DNA of 64,000 nt from Nicotiana tabacum (lineage: Eukaryota; Streptophyta; Magnoliopsida; Solanales; Solanaceae), in assembly GCF_000715075.1 (NCBI RefSeq), contig NC_134082.1:214384948-214448947 (forward strand), in the 5' to 3' direction. A program made the position numbers and the translations under genes. This document shows positions 34,398-46,859 of the stretch, in pieces. A model generated the notes under the pieces. It saw only the letters and a program-made list of their open reading frames with translations. It ran no database searches and was not told the origin of the DNA. Position 1 is the stretch's first letter; the number at the start of each line of letters is the position of its first letter.

Positions 34398-37300
34398 TCA
34401 TGCCTCAGATTTCACACAGACTAGATCATCCAGCTTATTGCCATCCATCTTATACAAAGACACACCTTCCATCTGAATATAGTGATTTCGTGCTTCCCCC
34501 CTCAAGCTCTCAAAAGGCATGACTTCCCATCGATTGTAATTTGATGACTTCCTGATATCTGTCATATCTTCAGAACCAGATGTAGGTCCAGTGCCATAGG
34601 GACCTGATTTGCCCCATACTTTACAGTTAACAAATTGTCCCAATACGCCCTCTTGCCCAGCTTGCTTCTTTTTCAGACGCAATGCAGCTCTGTGAGCGCT
34701 GTTTATCATTTCTCGACTAGGCACATCGGACCAGTCTTGCTTTCTCTTTGCTCGCATAGGAGAATGGATGCGTATGACCTAAAATATAAATTTTTAGTGA
34801 GAGCATTGAACAACAAATGAAGAAATTGAAAGTTGAACTGTAGCTGAAGTAATCCGATGTCCTTACTCCAAGGCATTCTAAGAGTTGGTAATATGCTCTC
34901 CCTTGGAGTGGGTTGTGCCCTTTCCTTGGTGTAGAAAAGTATCGAGTCCTAGAAAACAAAGTTTGTAATAACCACACAGAGATAACTTTTAATGGTCTTT
35001 AGATGTATGAAATGGCAGGGAAAAGTTAAGAAAGGGTAAAGTAGTTGGAATCCAAGTAGAGGTGTTGAATATTCCAGAAAGATGGCAATCTTTCACATCG
35101 GATAGAGATGCAAAAAGAAAACTTGAACGGAGTATTTCAAATGTGTATATGTTTTGTAACTAATAAAGCTGAAGTTACGAGGGAAAAGATGAGGAATAAT
35201 AGAACATACCATTCTGTGTAACCAGGATCAACAGTGAAACCATAAATGTCAACAACGTCGCACATGGAAAGTGCTAGTTCTATTGATTTCATCCCAGTTC
35301 CTTTGGCACCTCTACGTAGTACGATACCTTGGAACAGATAGACTGGATTCCGGATTTTCTGTAATGAATAATGGAGGTCTGTCATTTTCTCAAATGAATA
35401 TGGTATCATAAAGCATCAGAACCCACGCCACCTTATGAAATCATATTCCACCATGCCATGAAATTGTAGTTGGGCTTCTTTTATAATCATAATCAAGCAC
35501 ACATCTTTACAAGTCATTCATGGCCTAAAGAGGGTAAAACCACTGCCTCAAAATGTTGAAAATAAATAAACAAATCCCTTATGCTTTTAGCAATCGCATC
35601 ATCAAAGACATTTTCAATCTCCAGTTCTACCCATTATAATGCAAAGCTATGCTGTTTTCTGAAGAAAATTACTTAGTAATCTATCCTGCAACCAAGTTCG
35701 ACAATTTTCACCGACATCCCTTAGTAATTCCCCTCCCCCACTCTACCTCTGCTTCAGTTTTTCCCTTTTTGGGGGGTGGGGGTGGAGTTTCAAGGTTTTA
35801 TGCTCCACAATGTACTTATCTAGACCCTAGTCACATTTTCACCTTTGAGTTTGACAGCCTCCTTTGGTTTATCTTGATCTCAAAAACACCAATTTCCCAT
35901 TGATTTCAGGCATCATTCGTTGTTTCATCATCATTTTTTTTTGGTTTTCCTAGTCAATGTTTTTCCATCATCCTTTACCAACACCAATATTCAGAATCCT
36001 AAAGAAATCTATATTTCACCACCTACAAAAATACAGCTTAGTTCCATCAGAGTTTCCTTAACATGCCTCCAATTAGAGTGTTAGAGTAGGTGAAAATTAA
36101 TAAAATGTTGCATGCATCAAGTATAAGAAACCATGGTCAAAAGATGCAGAGAAAGGTGGTCGCCATAAAACTCGTCAGAAGGAAGCAAAAGTTTCATTTC
36201 AATTTTAATTAGTACATGCAGTGGGTGAGAGCAAGTAGCCCATACTTACAAAGATCCTGCCATTATGCAAATTCTTGTTCATATCAGTTCGGGGGCGGGG
36301 CATGATATGCATTCAATTTTTAAACAAGTAGCTATCTCATTTCTTTTTTCCTTATAATTACATATGCATTCTTATCTGAGCTTGTAAATTCTTCAACAAG
36401 TTACTGAAAAAGTATCAGCTGAAAGTCCTATTATGATCATTCACTGGTAGCACTTGATTGAATATGCAAATTGAGAACAACTAAAACTAACAATAACAAC
36501 CTTAAGAAAAATAAGATGTAGAAACAAATAAGTAAAAGAATTCAACTGAAACATAGAAATAAAAACATACTAGCATTTATCTGAATCATATATTACCTTT
36601 ATCATTGCATTGAAGTCTCTATGGATGACACTTTTAATTATAAGCACCTCGTCGTCTGCAAGTAAAAAAGGAATAGCAACAAATAATGAGTAAAAGTTTC
36701 ATAAGTATTGCTTCCTACATCACAAATCACATCCACATCATTGCTAACGATCACAAAAAGAGCAGTAAACAGTTAACTACTAAGTACTATATTTCAGATG
36801 CTCTTCATTAGGATAAGAAATGTAGCTGACCTACTAATATCAACAATACACGTAAACAACTCTAAACGATAAGAATTACCCTTGACCCTATATCTAATGT
36901 CAAATAACTGTATTGGAAGCAATTGAACAGAAATAGCAAAGAGTTATTAACCAAAACATAATAGCCCTTCAAGACTACTGAAAGTCATTTTTAAGCCCTT
37001 CAGCTATTTCGGCATTCAGCTGACATTTTTTTCACATACCTTTTGTCTGTCACAAAGCTATCAGCTAAGAAAGCCTAACGGACCACACAAACATGATCCC
37101 AGAACCTATGCTAATTAGACTGGGGTACTGAGGTCAATGCTAGACGCTGTTTTTGCCCCCTATTATTGAGGGCTGTTTGCCCTTTTTAACAGAAAGGCAA
37201 AACCAAAAATAAAATGTTTGTTGAATTTAACAATATTTAAAGGGCTAGGTTGAGACTATCGAAAAGTTAAAAGGCTCTAAAAACTTGAATCCTCATCAAT

Positions 37301-40300
37301 ATAAGTCATCATGCTCAAAACCTGATTGGTCAAATTAGATTGGAAAACCGTTAGATCATTAAAGAAGAGTTGATTATTATTCTTCGCGAGAAGCTATTCT
37401 AGCCTTTGACTTTCAATAACACAAGTAAGGGTACACGGCACTACTAATATGCATTATAAAAGCCAACTACTGCTGCTAATCTTAAGGTTTTTCTACAGTG
37501 GATCAGAGTGAGTTTAACTGAAATCCTAATATGACATACTCATATCAACAACATAAGAACCATACACACTGCAACAGATAACAAGCATGAACTACCCTAC
37601 ATCACACGTCAAATAACAAAAAGAACAAAAAGACTAGAGTTTGCTTAACTACAAAAACACTAAAATCCTCAAATTACAGACATTATCAATACACACCATC
37701 AAAAACTAATAACTGCCGCTGAATGGTAGTGAGTTTTTTACTTCTTTTTTCTGATCAGTAAACAAAAGATATTACCGAAAGATCAAATTCAGACACCAAG
37801 AAATTGATCGGAATGTACAAAAGTGCAGTCCCCTATGCCAAAAGCAAAAAGGAAAGAAAAGAAAAAAGCAAAAGAAGGGGAAAGCCTTATACAGAATGTC
37901 ATATTCCTGTACAAAGTTAATGAAGTCTAACAAAAAATAAATAAGTAAAAATAACAATTACGCCTCAATTGCAAACAAAGCTAATGAAGTCTACCATTGA
38001 GTGTGAATCATATACATCATGAAATTTGCACCAAAGAGGAGCAGATATAGGCATCTGTATTTCATTTCCGATACAGTGATTACTTTGCCTCAAAACACCT
38101 AGAGTTTCATTCTTTCCGTAGAACTCAAAAACCGAGAACCACCGCTGAATGCTGGTTTAATTAGTCAAAAATGAGATCATTAAAGAATTTTTGTTTGGTT
38201 GATGTTCATAAATGCCCCCTTAGAGCTAAGTGCATTACATCAAAGATTGTCAGACATCATTCTGTCTTGATGTCAATATAGGAAAATGGAAAAATGGGAA
38301 GAAGCATGATATAAATCTGAATAAAGATAAACACAGAAGGCAAAAAGTATAACATCAAATGTTCAGGAAAATAAAATAGGTTTTCTAATAATTTACCAGA
38401 ACCATTGAGAATTTTTATCATGTTTCGGGCAGCACCTCGTACAACTAAGCGAAAATCTCTCTTCAGGCCAACATGCTTGGCATATTTCTGCATAACATGT
38501 TTATAAGCAGTTATTTTCACAATTTAGCTGGATCGATACAGCTTTTAACAGATTATGCAGATTAATGACTACATAAAAAGCTGGTAGTCTTCAGCACTCT
38601 CAGATCTCAGTTACAAGGCCAGTATTGCATAAAGAGCTAGTTATTCTATAGACAAATAGAGTTGATCAAATAATAAAAATACAACATATGCTTTACCAGT
38701 ATTGCATGGAGAGAAATCCCTTGAGCAACATGGATAATGACATGAGAATTTTACGAATATGCAAAATACAACAGAATGAGGACTAAAATCCAACTTAAGA
38801 GTGCCTGTAAACATACAGATATCTAAAAAAAAATTCTTTAATAAGTACTTCCTCGCTTCATTTTATATGCAACATTGACTAGGCACAGGTCTAGGATGTT
38901 AATTTGACATATATATTATATTAGTGATGGTGGGAGAAACATATTAAAGTAATGGTTGATAAGTTAGTTTGATAGGGATACATCACAGCAAAGTTTAAAA
39001 GTACAATAGTTTAATGAACTGAAATTCTTGACAGCTGTGAAAGTAGTATACGAGTATTATGGTGTTCAAACATTTTGGGATGTCCCAAAATAGAAAGTGT
39101 ATCATAGAAGGTGTAACTTATTTTAGTAAGAGTATTGTGTTGTAGAGAACTCTAGTTAGATAACACCTACTTTGCCTTAAAAGACAAATTATTTAGTATT
39201 GAATGAATTGGGCCCGAATAGAGTGGTGAGATTCATATAATGAACCCCAACTAGGCGCAATTAGTTGATTGAACGGGAGAATTGTATTGACAATGAAATC
39301 TAGGCGCGAGTGATAGCGCATCAGTACATGATGTCCAGGACAATAAGGGACTTGCCTTAATAGCATATAACAGGGAGATACTATCAGGAAAAATTCTTTT
39401 GATAGGTACTTTATATACACAGTGGCATCATCATCTATAGGCAGTATCGACATATTTAGCCACAAGTTGTTAACTCTTTTTTCTTGCTTTCTCAAGAAAA
39501 ATATACCCTCAAAGATTAGAAAAAAAAATTCATAACTGATAGTACATGCTATGCAGAAAGCCAATTCCTTAAGGCAAGAGGCACGAAGAACACAAGTGTA
39601 ATGACGGCCAACTTTTGAAAACAAAGAAGTACATGAGGAAACCGACAGAAGGATGAGCTGAAGACGAAAAAATTAAGTATACGACGCTTCTCATGCCCAA
39701 CCGCCCTTGTGTTCAACATGGATTCTGACATGACATAGGGTCCTTGGAAATGCTTCGAGTCATAAAGCATTTTTATATTCATCGGACAAAGGGCTAAATT
39801 ACCTCATTAACAGGGGCCTCATTGTCTCGTATTACTGCATCATGACTGTCAATTTCCTCTCCAAACTGCGTCTTCAAGAGGTCTCCAGAATTACCAACGA
39901 CTGCACATTTTCTGAATTGTCGAGGGTGAAATGGAGGCTTAGCTGGTAAAATTAGATTGAGATGTTCTTCACACAGAGTCTGATTGTAACATTTGTCTGC
40001 TCCTCTGCATACAGGCAAAGTAGAAAACTAAAAAAGGAAATAATGAACTAAAATATGAAGAGCTAATCACATTAAATCTTCCACTAATTGATTAAGAGGG
40101 TGAATAATAATGATGATGATGGAAGATGGAGCAAATAACTTACAGCTGTGCAATCCTTTTTGCTGCATAGTCAAACCATCCATCAGGTCGAGAATCCAGA
40201 TATTCTCTTGTCAACACTGTCGTCATGTTACGATACTGCATTTCAGATAATCTCAGTTTATTTACGATACTACTAGTGGAAGCCTCGAAACAAGTTTAAA

Positions 40301-41292
40301 AGCATCAAGTAATGTGAATAACAAGTATGAAGAACCTGCTCCCACAGAAGTATTGCTTCACAAACATCGTACTTGTACTCCAATGGTTCAAATATCTTGA
40401 ACTGCTCATTGTACTGCAAGTGAAATCCACACACATCGAAGGGATGGGGATTTCAGTGGTTTGTAGATAATTGACTAGGAGAACAATATCAAGGAGACCG
40501 AGGAGAGACAAACCCAAGTGCTATTAGTTCCTTCAGGAAACTTGAGAATCACATTGCAATGATCAATGATGTGAGCCGTCAATCCCAGCCCTCGGTTAGC
40601 CTGGAAACAGAAATTCCGTACAGACACAATGAAACACTAACATGTGGAGCTGATAAAGCATACATGCTATAAGATGCTGAAAATGCATATCACTGTTCAA
40701 TTCCACGGCAACCATTCAGAAGTTAAAGAAACCCATAGGTTATAACGGGACACAAGCTTCAACAGACTCAGATTTGCAGCAACTAAGGTCAGTGAGAAAT
40801 CGAGCATACGACAGCTGTCAAGAAGGTCAACTAGTAAAGCATGGGAGATGTAAACTATTCTTATAGGAAGGGAAAATGGGAGACGTAACAGCAAAATTAA
40901 CGTTTCTATAGCATGAGAGTAGAGAATAAGATATAAAAATTAGTAAGAAATGTATATTACGACGCATTGCTGAAGGTTAGACTGGAAGTCGGACAAGATC
41001 CGAATTTCCTCTCGGCTGATATTTACCGCATTCCAACTGCCTGCATCAAATGCGACATTCTAAATTAGCTTGAAATCAATCAATCAATCAAACAGTATAG
41101 CATTTTAATAATTTTAAAAAGAAAAATGGAACAGAAAATGGTGAGGGTTAAGGGAAGAGGAGAAAATAGCATACCAGTGAAGAAAGAGGACTGAATGGCG
41201 AGAAGGATGATGGAGAAGAGCGCAGCAACACAGAGGAGACGAACAAGAGCTGGTTTCCTGCTGATTGGCGACTGCTTCACAGGTCTTGTCAT
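34398..41292 (-). CDS. Sialyltransferase-like GT29 glycosyltransferase (11 exons, 472 aa)
   Basis: Minus-strand exons: 41292-41175, 41040-40961, 40600-40514, 40413-40336, 40235-40144, 40004-39803, 38487-38397, 36655-36597, 35358-35210, 34948-34867 and 34778-34398. All introns are GT-AG and the frame closes. It is a type II Golgi protein with a short basic tail and one membrane anchor (about 15-34), then a lumenal domain. Sialyl motif L is [20 protein letters not shown] onward (about 184-217), motif S is [11 protein letters not shown]...[10 protein letters not shown] (about 284-310), and the VS-like motif is [14 protein letters not shown] (H330, E343). Length and anchor fit Arabidopsis SIA1/MGP2 (474 aa from memory) better than the shorter SIA2. 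Plants lack ordinary sialic acid metabolism. Relatives act on pectin or arabinogalactan side chains, so the acceptor here is unknown. The first ATG is at 41292; an upstream in-frame TTG is not a start. Confidence 0.9.
38845..39105. mobile_element. Possible decayed Stowaway-like MITE in a GT29 intron
   Basis: The left border ACTTCCTCGCTTCATTTTAT and the right border TGTCCCAAAATAGAAAGTGT resemble the ends of 'CTCCCTCCGTTCCATTTTATGTG' elements, without a clear TA duplication. It lies in the intron between exons 6 and 7. Confidence 0.35.
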
Positions 41293-41856
41293 TTGATTTC
41301 CCCCCAAGATCTGGGCTTTCTTGCTTTTGCTTAATTTAACACCCTTTTGTCCAATTTTTATCCACTTTTGCTTTACTCTAGTAAATCAAGCACTTAAATT
41401 ATTGCTCTTGTTTATTATTTTTCAGCTGTTTCTATATCTCTGTTCATCCTGATTTCATGCCTATCATTATAGGAGCAACCTTTCTTCTATGTTTTGCTCA
41501 TTAAATTAATAATCTCTTATTTCTTACTAGTATATCTTTTCATTAATATTATCTTAATTTAATAAACAAGAATTTTTCATATGGTAGTTTCGGACTTAAT
41601 ACCATCAATTAAAGTTAGTATTAAAATGGATGGAGGCATACAATGTAAATACTTACCCGCTCATAACTTACATTTATTGATTTGATATAAATAGTGGATG
41701 TGTTACATTTTTATCTTCCTATCTTTTTTCTAATATGAAAAGGAAAGTTATACTCCAATATTGGAAATCCCTATTCCAAATAGCACTCGTTCTATGTTAT
41801 GAGGAAGTTTTGCTTACTTGTTATATTTGAAGTTTGATTGGGAGGTTTCCAAGTGG
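41293..41856. promoter_or_regulatory. GT29 upstream flank
   Basis: Presumed promoter and 5' UTR of the GT29 gene on the minus strand. AT-rich, with no other gene. Confidence 0.4.
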
Positions 41857-42033
41857 CCTGTGGCGGAGCTAGAATGTCGGGAGCGGGTTCGGCCGAACCC
41901 AGTAGCTTTGGTTTGAATCCTGTATTTTTTTAAATTTTTTATTGAATATGTATAAATTATTAATCTAGAACCCAGTAATTTCAAATGATTAGAATCTCGA
42001 ACCCATAAACTTGAAATTCTGGCTCCGCTTATG
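41857..42033. mobile_element. hAT-type MITE with 7-bp target duplication
   Basis: CAAGTGG at 41850-41856 is repeated at 42034-42040. The ends are CCTGTGGCGGAGCTAGAAT and, complemented, CATAAGCGGAGCCAGAAT. The body has GGGTTCGGCCGAACCC, a perfect 16-bp palindrome, and AGAACCCAGTAATTTCA. It is the reference copy for the related elements at 22790 and 26960. Confidence 0.75.
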
Positions 42034-43839
42034 CAAGTGGGTGGAATTAATGTTTAAAGAGCAACACTGATGGGTTTAGAAGTTGCTAAATACCATGGAA
42101 CATTAACAGGGACCAAAAACCTCATGAGGAATTAACCAATATGTGCTATACTGCTTGAGCTCATACGCACCAAAATATTTCATTCTTTAACTTGCTTTTA
42201 CGTATTGAACCACAATTCACATGGTATGTTTTTGTTTTACGCGCTTCCAGCATGGATAATCTAATCAATTAAAAATTGACACGTTTTTTTACAATGACAC
42301 TGTAACAATCCGAATTTTCATTCTAAGAATTTGCATTTTCGTTCAACGGCTTAAGACCTTGAGAAGCTTCGTAATATGCATCATGACCCGCATGTATGGT
42401 CAAGTTTGGGTTTTCGTAAGATTCGGAGTTAAATTTAAAGAAGAAGAAAAAAAATCTTATTTTTGAAGTTCAAATGGAAAGAGTTGACCAGAGAGTTAAC
42501 TTTTGCGTAAACGACTCCGAAATGGAATTTTAATGATGTCAATAGCTTCGTATGGTGATTTTGTACTTAGATGTGTGTCCGAATTTGGATTTGGAAGTCC
42601 ACAGGACAATTCGGCGCATTTCGGCGAAATAAGAAAGTTAACGTGTTCTTATTATATTATCTTATATGTGGAAGAGGTCTACTACCATGATGGATACCAA
42701 CTGGATATGATAGCAAGTGCACGAGGTGTACTATAAGATATATGGGGTCTAAGGAAAGTTCCAAGTCCAAGCCAAGTTGGAAAATCACATAATAGACTAA
42801 AGTTGCAAATGAGTACGCGCAAGACCTCACTTTGGACGATCATATCTACATGGATATAATGAGTTGTGTAATGCAAAACCTATGAAATTAAAGCTCTTTG
42901 GGTCTAGTTTCCAGAACATTAAACCATTTATCATTTGGAGGTGTATACAGAAAGTTATGACCATTTTACCGGACATGTATCATAAGCGCGCCCGGCGAGC
43001 GGCCGCGCGGCAATTCAAGAGTTTTCTGCCTGTGAGCGCAGCGGAACACGGCAGGAGCGCGGTGGAGCATGTAAAATCCCTAAAATACCCCTGCACAATG
43101 TAAAAACCGAAGGGGTCCGAGATTTCCTCCATTTTTGGTCATTCAAGCACGGATTTGGGCAATTCCAAAGGGGGTTTTCACGATTTTGATTTGGGTAAGT
43201 TTCTATATCCGGAAGTGATTACATTTCATGAATCTATATCAATATTCATCGTTTATTTCGGATTTGGATGAAAGAAATTGAAGTTTTTGTAAAACTTTTC
43301 AAAAATAAAAATTTAGGATTTGAAGGTCCATTTGACATCGGAATTCAATAATTTTTGTATGGTTAAACTCGTATCGGAATGGGTTGTCGGATTTTATGAG
43401 TTTCGTCAGATTTCGATACGTGGGCCCCATTGGCAATTTTTGAGCTAAATTTTGGATTTTAATCCGAAAAAATTGTAAATTCATATAGAATTAGTTCCTA
43501 CGATTCGTGTTGAGTATTTTGAATTGTTTATGACTAGATTTGAGGATTTCGGGCACGAATTCGCGAGGCAAAGGCTTATTGGAAATTTTGAATTGGTTGC
43601 AAAGCGAGGTAAGTGTTTGGTCTAACCTTAGCTTGAAGGATTAGGAGTTGTGTCCTATTTTCTTTGTGTTAATTGTTGAGTACGACGTATAGGCATGGTG
43701 GAGTATCTATACGTTGGTGTCAAACATGCCCGTGAGTCTTATACTATGATTAATGTGACTCTGTTTAGTATTGTACATACTCTATATGATAATTTCTATT
43801 AAGAAATATGGCTTGTGGAATATTATTGTTAATTGAACA

Positions 43840-44065
43840 TGGTAGAGCGTTGGCTCAAGTTGAAAATTTAATTGTTGAACATGGTAGGGCGTTGACTCAA
43901 GTTGAGAATTGAATTGTTGAACATTGTAGAGCATTGGCTCAAGTTGAGAATTGAATTGAGCATTGACTCAAGTTAAGAATTGAATTGTTGAACATTGTAG
44001 AGCATTGGCTCAAGTTGAGAATAGAAATGTTGAACATTATAGAGCATTGGCTCAAGTTGTGAATT
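43840..44065 (+). repeat. Tandem repeat inside the solo LTR (about 50-bp unit)
   Basis: At least five imperfect units of GAACATGGTAGAGCGTTGG followed by CTCAAGTTGAGAATTGAATT. One unit is internally deleted (about 43950-43980). Confidence 0.75.
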
Positions 44066-44112
44066 GAGTTGTGAAGTAAACGTGAAAGAAGAAAGGAGAG
44101 AGAGAATCATAA

Positions 44113-44385
44113 TATTGTCTCCCTTGCCGGGATGTTATTGTTTTGATATTGTTTCCCTTGCCGGGATTTGATTGTTGTACTATTGTTCCCATGCCAGGAT
44201 TTGATTGTTGTACTATTGTTCTCTTGCCAGGATTTGATTGTTGTACTATTATTCCCTTGTTGGGATTTGATTGTTGTACTATTGTTCCCTTGCCGGGATT
44301 TTATTGTGATATTTTTTATTTTCCCTTGCCCAGATGGCTTTGTGATATTTTGATTTTCCCTTGCCCAAATGGCTTTGTGATTGTT
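44113..44385 (+). repeat. Tandem repeat inside the solo LTR (about 34-bp unit)
   Basis: Repeats of CCCTTGCCGGGATTTGATTG followed by TTGTACTATTGTT, then degenerate GCCCAGATGGCTTTGTGAT units. The repeated ORF translations (for example 44143-44454) come from this periodicity and are not a gene. Confidence 0.75.
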
Positions 44386-44389
44386 GCTT

Positions 44390-44910
44390 GGGTGAGGAAG
44401 AGTGATAAAGCACGAAGGGTGATGCCGTGCACATTTATATTATTCATATGGTGAGGAAAGAGTGATAAAGCACGAAGGGTGATGTCGTACCGCACGATGT
44501 ACAATTCTGTGCCGATTATATTGATTTTATGGTGAGGATGAGAGTAAAAGCACGAAGGGTGATGCCGTGCAGTTTATATTGATTCTTATGGTGAGGACGA
44601 GAGTAAAAGCACGGAGGGTGATGCCGTGCATTTGTCCTTGATTTTCCCTGATTTTTGCTGATAATTGAGTTATGTTGTCATTTATTTTTATTTACTGATT
44701 TTCTATTGTTACTTGATTTTATTTTGAGGTTATAGATTCCCTTACCCTATTTGCCTTGTGATTGTTGTTTGGGTGAGGAAGAGCATAAAGCCCGAAGGGT
44801 GATGCCGTGCATTATTTTGGTGAGAGAGTGTTAAAGCACGAAAGGTGATGCCGTGTATTGTTTTGGTGAGAGAGAGTAAAAACACGAAGGGTGATGCCAT
44901 GCACTTTCTA
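44390..44910 (+). repeat. Dispersed-tandem repeat inside the solo LTR ('AAAGCACGAAGGGTGATGCC')
   Basis: About seven copies of GGTGAGGAAGAGTGATAAAG then CACGAAGGGTGATGCCGTGCA, at uneven spacing. The GTGC/GCAC ends let each unit fold into a short hairpin. Confidence 0.75.
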
Positions 44911-46859
44911 CTGTTGTGTTTATTTGTTGTTATCAATTCAAGTGTTTAAACTGTTTGAATTCCTTTATTGTTGTGATCCTTTGTGTTAGAACCTACAGTG
45001 TTTGCAATATCTCACCGCATTTATACATATATATACATTTCAATACTTCAAACTTCAATAATTGTTACATCCTTAATTCAATTAGTTTCTCAATTATATC
45101 CCCTTAAGCCATTTGAGGTTGTACTTTACTTAAAAGGAATTTCTACTATATTTTGATTTATTGATTTCTCGTATTAAAGGTAATGATTCATTCGATATTG
45201 TACTTTAATTGAAAAGGGTATTTTCTTTATCAAATGATTTCTAAAAATAATTTCATCTTTTCTTGTTGATTCCTAATTGGGTTGGAAGTTGTACTCTACT
45301 TTATATTAAGTAAATGAGGCTCTTTGAACATTCTTAATTGTATTGGGTTATGGACCCTATGAATTGAGTAACATGAGAATGTTGTTGCGAAATGTGAGAC
45401 AGAAACATGTGGGCACAAGGTGCCGGGAAAAATATGATGATTTTTATTAATGATAGATTATGATATAGGCACGAGGTGCCGGGAAAAATATTATGGTTTC
45501 ATTTAATGGCACACGAGTTGTCAATGAGGTTGTGATATAAATATGGGCACGAGGTGCCGTGAAATTTTGAAAGTGGGCTGAGACCTATATTATTTATGAT
45601 TATGAAATGAGGCGTCACAAGGTGGACTTCACTGGAAAGAATTATATTCGAAAGATGCTTATTTGAAAGATATTTATTTGAAAGAAATATATTTATTGAA
45701 AAGCATATTATTTTAGAGATTATTACTTGAGGGTTTATAGGCGAAAAAGTTATATTTGAAAGACTTGATTAATTGATTACACTTGTATTTATTATTTATT
45801 GAGAAACATTTATGTTGTTCTTGTTGCCTGCTATTTATATCACTGGTTGATCATTGTTGCCACCATTGTTATCTGCTTCATATTATTTTTGTACGCTTTA
45901 TTGCACATGTTTATTTGGTAGTCTGGTCTTAGCCTCGTCACTACTTCGCCGATGTTAGGCTAGGCACTTACTAACACATGGGGTTGGTTGTGTTGATACT
46001 ACACTCTGCACTCATTTGTACAGATCCCAGTGCTGTAGACTTCGGACCGCAGCAAGATTGTTGTTCCTTGTTCATCAGGCGATCCGGGGTAGTCCTGCAG
46101 GCGTCCGCAGGCCTTGGCGTCTCCTTCTATCTACTATTCATGTTTCTTTCATGTATTTCCAAATACATTGTTATATTTATTTCTCTCAGACCTTTATTTG
46201 CAGTACTCCTAGACAGTCTGTGAAGTTGTGACACCAGTCTTGGGTAGATTTGTTATGGATTGGTGCTAGCAGTATTATTAAATCTTTTCAATGCAGACTT
46301 CTGCTTATTCAATTCTGTTGTTATCTAATTGTTGACTCTTGACCGTTATCGGGAAATAAGGTAGATATTTCAGTTGGCTGGCTTGTCTAGCTTTCACTAG
46401 TAGGCGCCATCACGACTCCCGAAGGCGGGAAATCCGGGTTGTGACAGACACATAGATTATTTTACCGGCTAAAACCAAGCATATTTACTATATTCCTAAT
46501 TATAACTCTCTTTACACATTCCTAAAACAACAAACGACTAAAAAAAGCCCTAAGACCCAAATTCGATTCCAGTAAAATCCACCCAAAGCGATGCGTGTAC
46601 ATTGATTTTGCTTCGTTTTCGTTCGATATTGAGTGGTAATTAGTGCCATAGGTGTTCGATTTGTTTGATTTTGTCCAAATATGTGCTTGAAGAACGATCA
46701 TCAGTATATTGTCGGTGCTAACTTGTTGAAGTGCTCCTTGATTTCAAAACTGAAGTGCTGAAAGGGTAAGTCTTTTTAGTGTTTGTACTGTAGTCATTTT
46801 AGTGGTGGGCTTTTGTGGGAGTTGGGACTGATTTGGGACCACAATTAGGTTTTTTTTAA

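Larger units (their letters stand above)
42301..46446 (+). mobile_element. Solo LTR, 4.1 kb, with perfect 5-bp target duplication
   Basis: It begins TGTAACAATCCGAATTTTC and ends CCGGGTTGTGACA. GACAC flanks it on both sides (42296-42300 and 46447-46451). The GGCGCCATCACGAC block near its end is the complement of the one in the LTRs at 884 and 3965, so this is the same family in the opposite orientation. It is longer than the other two copies. Three internal repeat blocks (43840-44065, 44113-44385, 44390-44910) account for at least part of this. The TGATACTACACTCTGCACT segment and the following region near the 3' end probably correspond to R/U5. No internal domain adjoins, so it is a solo LTR. 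Confidence 0.85.

Noticed and set aside
41293..41307. Upstream start for the GT29 protein at 41307
   Set aside because: That position is TTG, not ATG. The first in-frame ATG is at 41292.
44143..44454. Repetitive Cys-containing ORF (FDCCTIVPLPG repeats)
   Set aside because: The protein repeat is just the translation of the 34-bp LTR tandem repeat; no start context or conservation.
44390..44910. Repeat array considered as CRISPR-like
   Set aside because: Plant LTR context, uneven spacing, repeats contiguous with related sequence, no unique spacers and no cas genes.
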